Shown piece after piece: positions 1 to 5,240 of a DNA stretch of 5,362 nucleotides (within the stretch, counting starts at the first letter, position 1; each line of letters starts with the position of its first letter). The translations under genes were made by a program, and so were the position numbers. Source of the DNA: Syntrophothermus sp. UBA1445 (GTDB lineage Bacteria > Bacillota > Syntrophomonadia > Syntrophomonadales > DTU052); contig DCTH01000038.1 of the NCBI GenBank assembly GCA_002329495.1, forward strand, positions 2,494-7,855, written 5' to 3'. Under the pieces are notes generated by a model, which had not been told where the DNA came from, searched no databases, and worked only from the letters and a program-made list of their open reading frames with translations.

Positions 1-27
1 GCAAGTAAAGAACCGTCCCCGACTTGC
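1..27 (-). repeat. REP-like hairpin element 3' of the PP-loop gene
   Basis: GCAAGT (1-6) and ACTTGC (22-27) form a 6-bp inverted repeat around a core that reads CGGGGACGGTTCTTT on the minus strand. It starts 14 bases past the stop codon of the PP-loop gene, in that gene's sense orientation, so it could be a terminator stem or a dispersed extragenic repeat. Nearly the same core (GAACC, then an optional A, then GTCCCCGAC) recurs in the hairpin at 5102-5124. The element is cut by the window edge, so its full extent and any following T-tract cannot be seen. Confidence 0.4.
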
Positions 28-40
28 CCCTTCCTAACCT

Positions 41-1021
41 CTAAACGGTAACCGGGGTCTGTTCCCGGGGCATTGGTCTGATCTCGATTACCCGGGGTTC
101 CTCTTTGGGCTGCCATACCTTGACTGAGGCCCGGGGCAGGTTGGCGGCATCGCTGTAGCGTGCGGTTATGGATGCGGCCCAGCTTATATCATCAGGCTCC
201 GGGTCACCAAAGTAGCGGAGCAGGGAGGTGGGGCCTGGATGGGTGGTTACCTTGAAGAGGTAATCATCCGGATCCGCGAGTTTCAGCAGAATCTCATTTT
301 CCGTGGCCTTGCGGCCTACCACCAGTATGGCCCGGGAATCAAGCCGGAAATGGCGTCCATGTTTGAGTACCTCAGTCTCATGGGGTTTGGCCTCCGGTCT
401 CAGTTGGAGAAGATGGCGCAATCGTTTGGAGTAGTTCTCCATCGTCAAGAGGCACCCACCGGCTGGAGACGGGTAATCGGTGATTCCCAGTTCCGCAGCT
501 AACTCCATCTGTCGCACGCGGGAACGGCCGCTTATATCCAGGAGTTTTTCGCGGTCGATCCAGCCTTTTTCTTCCGGAATGGTCGGTGGCAGGAGCTTCG
601 CTGAGAGCGGTCTGAGGATTAACCCCCGAAAACCCGAAATCTTGTCAACTGCTCCCAGTGCCGACTTGTTCTGACCCATGGGGCGCTGTCCCAAAACCTC
701 ACCGGTAATGATGAAACTGCCTCCGCTCTCCTGCATGTACTCGCCGGCCTTCCTGATCATAAAGCCATGACAGTCGATACAGGGGTTCATATTCTTTCCA
801 TACCCGTATTTAGGGTTCCTGAGCACATCCATGTATTCTTCTGATATATCAATGGTCTTTAGAGAAATATTTAGGTCATTCGCAGCCTGAGTCATTTTCT
901 GATCGCCACCAAAAAACGGGGCCTTGAAATTGACTGCTTCAACCTCAATCCCTTGTCGTTTGACCAGACAGACAGCTAACTGCGAATCCAAACCTCCAGA
1001 AAAAAGACTGATCGCTTTCAA
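41..1021 (-). CDS. PP-loop ATPase, ThiI/MnmA-like tRNA sulfurtransferase candidate with NFACT-R-like C-terminus
   Basis: The 326-residue protein opens with a PP-loop ATP-binding motif SGGLDS (residues 8-13), as in enzymes that adenylate a base or a carbonyl before amide or sulfur transfer. A CxxCH motif (C81, C84, H85) and a third cysteine (C190, in SPAGGC) follow. This CxxC-plus-C trio is typical of tRNA thiolases that use a disulfide relay or a 4Fe-4S cluster (MnmA, TtuA and TtcA types). ITGEVLGQRP (105-114) is characteristic of the ThiI/MnmA-like relatives found in Clostridia and archaea. Residues about 220-275, with VGRKATENEILLKLADPDD, resemble the RNA-binding NFACT-R (DUF814) domain. 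There is no N-terminal THUMP domain, so this is not classical ThiI. The start is TTG at 1019-1021, placed 8 bases after AGGAGG, with an in-frame TAG just upstream. It lies 86 bases downstream of the DUF523 gene on the same strand. tRNA or RNA thiolation is an inference; the family is usually annotated only by similarity. Confidence 0.85.
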   Translation of the reverse strand: MKAISLFSGGLDSQLAVCLVKRQGIEVEAVNFKAPFFGGDQKMTQAANDLNISLKTIDISEEYMDVLRNPKYGYGKNMNPCIDCHGFMIRKAGEYMQESGGSFIITGEVLGQRPMGQNKSALGAVDKISGFRGLILRPLSAKLLPPTIPEEKGWIDREKLLDISGRSRVRQMELAAELGITDYPSPAGGCLLTMENYSKRLRHLLQLRPEAKPHETEVLKHGRHFRLDSRAILVVGRKATENEILLKLADPDDYLFKVTTHPGPTSLLRYFGDPEPDDISWAASITARYSDAANLPRASVKVWQPKEEPRVIEIRPMPREQTPVTV

Positions 1022-1029
1022 AAAAAATG

Positions 1030-1035
1030 CCTCCT
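1030..1035 (-). promoter_or_regulatory. Ribosome binding site fixing a TTG start
   Basis: The plus strand reads CCTCCT, so the message carries a perfect AGGAGG 8 bases before TTG (1019-1021). No ATG is available in frame nearby and a stop lies at 1034-1036, so this site decides the TTG start. It overlaps a perfect 10-bp palindrome, CTAATATTAG (1034-1043), which could fold over or bind a protein at the ribosome site. That last point is speculation. Confidence 0.8.
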
Positions 1036-1107
1036 AATATTAGCCTTGATTTATTTGTGGGTTAAGACAAAAGCCAAAGCAGGATGAAGCCGCTGGTCCA
1101 TGCCGGC

Positions 1108-1575
1108 TTATTTACTATTGTAACCAAGATGCTCGAAATCCTTTTCCGAGATCACTCTGACCCCGTTGCGCCGTAACAAAGCCGTAGTCACTCCATCCCC
1201 GGGCAGTCGGCGGCGGCAGAAGGTACCATCGTAGATCTCACCGGACCCGCATGAGGGACTATGGGACTTAAGGATGGCCATTTTCACCTGGTTGAGGCGG
1301 GCCAGTTCCCAACAAGCATGAGCCCCACTCTTAAATGCGTCGGTAACATCATCACCCAGGGCCGTAACCACCCGTGCCCTGCCGTTGAGGACATCATTCC
1401 CGTCTCCGCCCTGGATTTCCGCCGGCGTTCTGGGAGTAGGCAGGCCGCCCATGGTCTCCGGACATACAATAATATGAGGGTGGGATGCCAGGTAAGTGCT
1501 GAGAGGAGCATAGTAATTGTTCTCTCCGTTGTACTTACAGTTGATTCCCATCAGACAAGCGCTTACCATTATCAT
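1108..1575 (-). CDS. DUF523 (TudS-like) iron-sulfur protein, putative thiouracil/thiouridine desulfidase
   Basis: This 155-residue protein is a full-length, single-domain DUF523 (COG1683) member. Visible signatures in order are SACLMG with C7, INCKYNG with C13, CPETMGGLPTPRTPAEI (38-54) with C38 and E40, SHSPSCG (104-110) with C109, and DGTF (116-119) and GDGVTTALL (126-134). Members named TudS bind a 4Fe-4S cluster through three cysteines and remove sulfur from 2-thiouracil; the related RudS removes sulfur from 4-thiouridine in tRNA. Here three of C7/C13, C38 and C109 are the likely ligands, so a desulfidase role is plausible but not proven. The ATG at 1573-1575 has TGAGGT (1583-1588 on the minus strand) 8 bases upstream and starts the typical MI-VSACL N-terminus; a second ATG two codons later is less well spaced. 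The gene is divergent from the response regulator and probably heads an operon with the PP-loop gene. Confidence 0.88.
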   Translation of the reverse strand: MIMVSACLMGINCKYNGENNYYAPLSTYLASHPHIIVCPETMGGLPTPRTPAEIQGGDGNDVLNGRARVVTALGDDVTDAFKSGAHACWELARLNQVKMAILKSHSPSCGSGEIYDGTFCRRRLPGDGVTTALLRRNGVRVISEKDFEHLGYNSK

Positions 1576-1590
1576 AGACAGAACCTCATT

Positions 1591-1618
1591 TTGTGCAGTT
1601 ACCTTATAAAATCATAAT
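1591..1618 (+). promoter_or_regulatory. Candidate sigma-A promoter for the two-component operon
   Basis: TTGTGC (1591-1596) and CATAAT (1613-1618) are separated by 16 bases, followed by about 30 bases of leader before the regulator ATG. The -10 box matches 5 of 6 consensus bases and the -35 box only 3 of 6, as in a promoter that needs an activator. An alternative -10, TATAAA (1605-1610), has no matching -35. The -10 box coincides with the -10 box of the divergent minus-strand promoter. Confidence 0.4.
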
Positions 1619-1639
1619 CACAAACCAACCTTATGGCAA
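1611..1639 (-). promoter_or_regulatory. Sigma-A promoter for the DUF523/PP-loop operon
   Basis: On the minus strand TTGCCA (plus positions 1634-1639) and TATGAT (1611-1616) are separated by exactly 17 bases. Each box matches 5 of 6 consensus bases. Transcription would start near 1604, giving a leader of about 30 bases before the DUF523 ATG. The -35 box overlaps the response regulator's ribosome site, and the -10 box overlaps the plus-strand -10, so the two promoters probably compete. Confidence 0.6.
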
Positions 1640-1643
1640 GGAG
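1638..1643 (+). promoter_or_regulatory. Ribosome binding site fixing the response regulator start
   Basis: AAGGAG lies 6 bases before ATG (1650-1652), after which the protein begins MNIKVLIAEDD, the usual receiver-domain N-terminus. The open frame extends back to a GTG at 1593, but that codon has no ribosome site and would add 19 residues unlike the family. Confidence 0.85.
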
Positions 1644-1649
1644 AGTGCC

Positions 1650-2345
1650 ATGAATATCAAAGTCCTGATTGCTGAAGATGACCCGAAAATAATCAATCTT
1701 ATCCGTCTCTACCTGGAGAGTGAAGGCATGAGTGTGGTCTGTGCCTCCAATGGCCGTGAGGCAGTAAAGCTGTTCGAAATGGTCAGTCCCGACCTCATCA
1801 TCCTTGATATTATGATGCCCGAAATGGATGGATTAGAGGTGTTAAAACACATCCGGAAAGAGCATTTTACACCGGTGATCCTCCTGACTGCACGGGATGA
1901 TGAGCTGGATAAGGTGCTCGGACTTGAAATCGGGGCCGATGACTACGTTACCAAGCCCTTCAGTCCCCGGGAACTGGTCGCCCGGGTTAAGTCCCTGTGG
2001 AGAAGGTCCAGTGCCACCCAGCAGGAAACCGACCAACGGCTGATATTCCCCGATCTGACAATTGATAGCGAGCGCCGGGAGGTTCTGCTCAAGGACCAGC
2101 CAGTCAAGCTGACCCCCAAGGAATTTGACCTCTTGCTGTTTCTGGCCGAGTCAGCGGAACGGCCCTTTTCCAGAGACACCCTGCTGATGCGGGTTTGGAA
2201 TTACGACTATCCCGGGGATGACCGCACCGTTGATGTGCATATCAAACGCCTCCGGAATAAACTCTCCCATGAGAAGTACACTTACCTGCAGACCGTATGG
2301 GGGGTGGGCTATAAATTTGAGGTGAAGCAGACTGAAGATCAGTAA
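1650..2345 (+). CDS. OmpR/PhoB-family response regulator
   Basis: This 231-residue DNA-binding regulator receives phosphate from the histidine kinase encoded directly downstream. The receiver domain (about 1-118) carries the acidic pair D10-D11, the phospho-acceptor D53 (LDIMMPEMDG), T80, Y99 and K102 (KPF), all in the canonical positions. A winged-helix output domain occupies about 130-228, with LTPKEFDLLLFL early in the domain and the recognition-helix segment DRTVDVHIKRLRNKL at 191-205, ending in the usual VWGVGYKF wing. The length is normal for the family. The kinase gene overlaps its 3' end by a probable 14 bases, so the two are translationally coupled. With the HtrA-like protease after the kinase, the context suggests a secretion or envelope stress regulator comparable to CssR. 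That role is inferred from gene order; sequence alone does not separate it from WalR, ResD or PhoP relatives. Confidence 0.95.
   Translation: MNIKVLIAEDDPKIINLIRLYLESEGMSVVCASNGREAVKLFEMVSPDLIILDIMMPEMDGLEVLKHIRKEHFTPVILLTARDDELDKVLGLEIGADDYVTKPFSPRELVARVKSLWRRSSATQQETDQRLIFPDLTIDSERREVLLKDQPVKLTPKEFDLLLFLAESAERPFSRDTLLMRVWNYDYPGDDRTVDVHIKRLRNKLSHEKYTYLQTVWGVGYKFEVKQTEDQ
2319..2324 (+). promoter_or_regulatory. Ribosome binding site implying a CTG start for the kinase
   Basis: GAGGTG, continuing into A, sits inside the last codons of the response regulator and is 7 bases before CTG (2332-2334). It is the only good ribosome site near the kinase 5' end. The kinase frame is open from the TGA at 2323-2325 onward, and neither the GTG at 2374 nor any in-frame ATG has a usable site. 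Confidence 0.6.
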
Positions 2346-3732
2346 GGTATGGATAAAGTTCTTCGCCAGTTATGTGATCGTTATCATGCTGGCCATGATA
2401 GTGTGGGGGGCAGCCTCCTCGGTCTTTATCGAGAATTATATGCAGCGCAGCACCCAGGAACAGCTCTTAAATACCGGAGAGGAGATCAACCAGGTGATTG
2501 GCCTGATGGGTCCTGGTCAGATTTCGGTTTCCTTTCTGAGGCTCTTAAGCCAACAATTCGATGGTGAGCTCTACCTTACAGATACCAACGGCCAGGTAGT
2601 CGCTTCCTCGCAGGGCCCTGGCGGCATGCGTCTGATGCTGTCGGAAGACGTCAGGAAAGACATTCTGGCCGGAAAAAACGTTACCCGGGCCTGGGAGATA
2701 CCGGGCAACGAAGAAAGAGTCATCACCGTTGCCACGCCGATTATTCAGGGTAACCAGGTGAGCGGTGCCATCGTCCTGGCCGCACCGGTAAAAGGGGTAA
2801 AGGCCGCCACCAAAGCGGTCCAGTCCCAGGTAGGACGGGCCAGCATCATCGCCTTGATACTGGGTGCAGTGGTCAGCCTGGGAGTAGCCTACCAGATGAC
2901 CGCCCAGATCCGGGAAATATCCCACGGCACCAAAAGGTTTGCCCGGGAGGACATGGAATGCCGTATTCCGGTGATCACCAATGATGAACTGGGAGAGGTA
3001 GCCCAGAGTTTTAACGAGATGGCGGAAAGGATTGCATCCAATGCCGCCAAACGCCGCAACCTGCTGGCCGGGGTATCTCACGAAGTCAGGACCCCGCTTA
3101 CCAATATCCGAGGTTATGTAGAGGCCCTGCGTGATAAGGTCATCCCTCCTGAGGATATGGACCAAACCCTGGACATGATACACGATGAGGCCTTATTCAT
3201 GGAAAAGATGGTCAGCGACCTTATCGACCTGTCACGTTTGGAGAGCGAGCATTACCAGCTGAACCTGACCGAGTTCAATCTTACCGATTTGATGACCAAG
3301 GTTGCACAAAAGCTGCAGCAGCTGGCAGCCAGGCGGAATACCTGTATAGTGGTGGACGATGATTCTGAGTTGCCGGTAACAGCCGATGAGATCCGTATGG
3401 AACAGCTTTTGACCAATCTGATTAAAAACGCCTTGCAGTTTACCGAGAATGGTCAGGTGGTGGTCTCTGCCCGGTTGGATGCCGAAACTCCAGTCATATC
3501 GGTGAGTGACAACGGAATAGGGATTGAGAAGGAGCAGATCCCGCTTTTGTTTGACAGTTTCTACAAGGTCGATCCTTCCCGCTCCAAACACCATGCGGAG
3601 AGCGGATTGGGGCTGGCCATGGTTAACAGCATTGTAAAACTGCACAACGGCAGTATCAATATCGACAGTGAACCGGGACAGGGTACTACCGTCACTATCG
3701 TTCTGCCGCGCCCCTCCACCAAAGTTTTATAA
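2332..3732 (+). CDS. Membrane sensor histidine kinase (HAMP-HisKA-HATPase)
   Basis: This 466-residue kinase (counting from CTG) is the partner of the preceding regulator. The order is: short basic N-terminus (K2, K5, K9), membrane segment 1 (about 10-32), extracytoplasmic sensor region (about 33-168, with LYLTDTNGQVVAS suggesting a Cache/PAS-like fold), membrane segment 2 (about 170-187), HAMP linker (about 188-240), HisKA with phospho-acceptor H250 in GVSHEVRTPL, then the ATPase domain. The ATPase shows the N box NLIKNA (N366), G1 DNGIGI (D393), F box LFDSFYKVD and G2 GLGLA (G425-G427). All catalytic motifs are intact. The first GTG (2374) would start the protein inside membrane segment 1 without the positive-inside lysines and without a ribosome site, so the upstream CTG is preferred. 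The ligand cannot be read from the sequence. The neighbouring htrA-like gene suggests sensing of misfolded exported protein, as in CssS. Confidence 0.93.
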   Translation: MKISKVWIKFFASYVIVIMLAMIVWGAASSVFIENYMQRSTQEQLLNTGEEINQVIGLMGPGQISVSFLRLLSQQFDGELYLTDTNGQVVASSQGPGGMRLMLSEDVRKDILAGKNVTRAWEIPGNEERVITVATPIIQGNQVSGAIVLAAPVKGVKAATKAVQSQVGRASIIALILGAVVSLGVAYQMTAQIREISHGTKRFAREDMECRIPVITNDELGEVAQSFNEMAERIASNAAKRRNLLAGVSHEVRTPLTNIRGYVEALRDKVIPPEDMDQTLDMIHDEALFMEKMVSDLIDLSRLESEHYQLNLTEFNLTDLMTKVAQKLQQLAARRNTCIVVDDDSELPVTADEIRMEQLLTNLIKNALQFTENGQVVVSARLDAETPVISVSDNGIGIEKEQIPLLFDSFYKVDPSRSKHHAESGLGLAMVNSIVKLHNGSINIDSEPGQGTTVTIVLPRPSTKVL

Positions 3733-3740
3733 AATGTTCA

Positions 3741-3768
3741 TATTTGCTTAATATTATTTGGTTATAAT
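3741..3768 (+). promoter_or_regulatory. Candidate promoter for the htrA-like gene
   Basis: TATAAT (3763-3768) is a perfect -10 box in the A+T-rich 144-base gap between kinase and protease. No good -35 hexamer sits 16-18 bases upstream (TATTTG at 3741-3746 is the 16-base option). TATTTG occurs twice, at 3741-3746 and 3755-3760, a 14-base offset. A strong -10 with a poor -35 and a nearby direct repeat would fit activation by the adjacent OmpR-type regulator, but this is inference. Confidence 0.4.
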
Positions 3769-3778
3769 CAAAACAAGG

Positions 3779-3839
3779 TTCCACCCGAACATATTTTAAG
3801 TATATGGATGGCCAACATCCCCGGACTTCGGCGGTGGAA
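3779..3839 (+). promoter_or_regulatory. Potentially structured leader of the htrA-like gene
   Basis: TTCCACC (3779-3785) pairs perfectly with GGTGGAA (3833-3839). Inside lie GGATG (3806-3810) with CATCC (3816-3820), loop GCCAA, and a short CCG (3821-3823) with CGG (3829-3831) hairpin. The whole could fold as a closed multi-branch leader beginning just after the predicted transcription start near 3775 and ending 24 bases before the ribosome site. I recognise no riboswitch class. The reading frame is open through here, but the composition looks untranslated. Confidence 0.3.
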
Positions 3840-3862
3840 TATTCTCGGAGCGAGTTTAATGA

Positions 3863-3868
3863 AAGGAG
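3863..3868 (+). promoter_or_regulatory. Ribosome binding site fixing the protease start
   Basis: AAGGAG lies 8 bases before ATG (3877-3879). Earlier in-frame ATG codons at 3808, 3859 and 3871 have no site at a workable distance. Starting at 3877 gives MKRN directly followed by the hydrophobic anchor. Confidence 0.75.
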
Positions 3869-3876
3869 TGATGTTG

Positions 3877-5040
3877 ATGAAACGAAATTCATTAATTACC
3901 GCGGTGTTGATTTTAATGCTTGGAATCATGTTGGGCGGTGGTATCGTCACTCACGGTCAGGACTGGCCCATCGTTAAGGACTTGATTGCCAGTGAAGAAT
4001 CACTGTCTGCAACCCCTGATAGTCCTTCATATCAGACAACTGCCGGCTCGACCTCAGTTAACATAGGGCCGACCAATATTGCCGACATGGTCGAAAAAGT
4101 TAGTACCGCAGTAGTGAACATTGAAACCAAGGTCAGCGTTACTACCAACAATCCGTTTTTCAATGACCCTTTTTACCGTGAATTCTTTGGTAATTCCATG
4201 CGGCCCCGTACCCAGGTGGAAACGGGAATCGGAACCGGCTCGATCATCACTGATACCGGATATATTTTGACGAACTATCATGTGGTCCAGGGGGCTGACT
4301 CAGTATCAGTGACCCTGGTAGGCTCAAGTAAATCTCTGCCGGCTCAGGTCGTAGGTTATGATGACCAGCTTGATCTGGCAGTGCTTAAGGTCAACGCCGG
4401 GCACAAGCTGCCATATTTGACCCTGGGTAATTCCGACAACACCCGGGTAGGGGAATGGGTGGTAGCCATCGGTAACCCCTACGGACTGGACCATACCGTG
4501 ACCGCCGGAGTGATCAGCGCCAAAGAAAGGCCGATTACCATTGAAGGACGCCAGTACAAAAACTTTATTCAGACAGACGCCGCCATTAATCCCGGAAATT
4601 CCGGGGGTCCTCTCCTGAATACCAGGGGTGAGGTTATAGCGATCAACACTGCGGTCAACGCGGAGGCGCAGGGGATTGGCTTCGCCATACCCATTAATAC
4701 CGCCAAGGACGTACTGAACCAGTTGATCAGTAAGGGTAAGGTAGTCCGGCCATATGTGGGGGTTTACCTCCGTGATCTTTCCTCAGAAATGGCTGATTAT
4801 CTAGGTGCCCCCAGCACCGAGGGCGCACTGGTAGCAGAAATCATGTCCGGCAGCCCGGCCAGCAAGGCAGGGATCAGGACCGGCGATATTATACTGGAGG
4901 TAAACGGCATCAAGATCAAAGATGCAACGAGCCTCACCGAGCGTATCGGCAAATTGAAAGTGGGTCAGGAAGTCAAGCTCAAGATCCTGCGGGAGAGAAA
5001 GACTATTGACATTATGGTAACCCTGGAAGAAAAGCCATAG
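3877..5040 (+). CDS. htrA: HtrA/DegP-like serine protease, membrane-anchored, single PDZ
   Basis: This 387-residue S1C-family protease degrades or holds misfolded proteins outside the membrane. A basic start (K2, R3) and an uncleaved-looking hydrophobic segment (about 5-24) anchor it, followed by a Ser/Thr-rich linker to about residue 66. The trypsin-like domain (about 68-285) has the full catalytic triad: H135 (LTNYHVV), D166 (DLAVLKV) and S242 in NPGNSGGPL. One PDZ domain covers about 290-384, with GVYL near its start and SPASKAGIRTGDIILEVNG as the usual core; its peptide-binding groove probably controls activity. Length and single PDZ match Gram-positive HtrA rather than two-PDZ enterobacterial DegP. 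It follows the kinase by 144 bases on the same strand and may be read from its own promoter, from the operon, or both. The protease is the likely output of the two-component pair, by analogy with CssRS-controlled htrA in Bacillus. Function is secure; the specific regulation is inferred. Confidence 0.95.
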   Translation: MKRNSLITAVLILMLGIMLGGGIVTHGQDWPIVKDLIASEESLSATPDSPSYQTTAGSTSVNIGPTNIADMVEKVSTAVVNIETKVSVTTNNPFFNDPFYREFFGNSMRPRTQVETGIGTGSIITDTGYILTNYHVVQGADSVSVTLVGSSKSLPAQVVGYDDQLDLAVLKVNAGHKLPYLTLGNSDNTRVGEWVVAIGNPYGLDHTVTAGVISAKERPITIEGRQYKNFIQTDAAINPGNSGGPLLNTRGEVIAINTAVNAEAQGIGFAIPINTAKDVLNQLISKGKVVRPYVGVYLRDLSSEMADYLGAPSTEGALVAEIMSGSPASKAGIRTGDIILEVNGIKIKDATSLTERIGKLKVGQEVKLKILRERKTIDIMVTLEEKP

Positions 5041-5063
5041 AAAAAGCTGGCCACTGGAAGGGA

Positions 5064-5093
5064 TTAGCATTCCGTTAAGCGAATAAATATAAC
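5064..5093 (+). promoter_or_regulatory. Weak candidate promoter upstream of the phosphofructokinase gene
   Basis: TTAGCA (5064-5069) and TATAAC (5088-5093) are 18 bases apart, matching 4 of 6 and 5 of 6 consensus bases. If it is real, the hairpin at 5102-5124 would lie at the very start of the transcript. A second weak option is TTGTTT (5131-5136) with TGGAAT (5154-5159), spacing 17. I cannot choose between them from sequence alone. Confidence 0.25.
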
Positions 5094-5101
5094 TAAAATA
5101 A

Positions 5102-5124
5102 GGTCGGGGACTGGTTCCTCGACC
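5102..5124 (+). terminator. Hairpin after htrA; probable terminator or REP-like repeat
   Basis: Bases 5102-5110 pair with 5116-5124 (9 bp including one G-T pair) around a 5-base loop, CTGGT. The stem begins 62 bases after the protease stop. On the plus strand it is followed by the modestly T-rich ATTTACTTGTTT. On the minus strand it is followed by TTATTTTAGTT, a better T-tract, so it may act in both directions. Its core matches the element at the left end of the window (GAACC, an inserted A, then GTCCCCGAC on the minus strand). Confidence 0.5.
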
Positions 5125-5223
5125 ATTTACTTGTTTCCACGATCAAGATATGGTGGAATGTAAGCAGCGGAATTTTATTTAAGAGAAACAGATCATACTT
5201 TCCCGGGTGTTTAATACAGAAGT

Positions 5224-5231
5224 AAGGGGTG
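5224..5231 (+). promoter_or_regulatory. Ribosome binding site for the phosphofructokinase gene
   Basis: AAGGGGTG is close to the anti-SD complement and lies 9 bases before GTG (5241-5243). An in-frame GTG at 5229 overlaps this site and would lack one of its own, so 5241 is the favoured start. Confidence 0.6.
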
Positions 5232-5240
5232 GAAAACCAG

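Noticed and set aside
239..674. Plus-strand frames opposite the PP-loop gene
   Set aside because: Short, overlapping each other, without ribosome sites or motifs, and opposite a well-supported gene.
1087..1109. AAGCCG/CGGCTT inverted repeat as a terminator after the DUF523 gene
   Set aside because: Only 6 bp with an 11-base loop, overlaps the stop codon and has no T-tract on the minus strand. It does not convincingly separate the two genes.
1593..1649. Longer response regulator starting at GTG 1593
   Set aside because: No ribosome site, adds 19 residues foreign to the family, and overlaps the predicted promoter. ATG 1650 with AAGGAG is better.
2349..2567. Small 72-codon frame between regulator and kinase
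   Set aside because: Overlaps the kinase N-terminus in another frame, has no ribosome site and no recognisable motif. The kinase frame explains this DNA.
2545..3183. Antisense frame of 212 codons inside the kinase gene
   Set aside because: Lies opposite conserved HAMP/HisKA coding sequence, has no recognisable domain and no evident ribosome site; a shadow of codon use.
3808..3876. N-terminal extension of the protease from ATG 3808
   Set aside because: No ribosome site at 3808, and the added residues look like translated leader. The AAGGAG at 3863-3868 fits ATG 3877.
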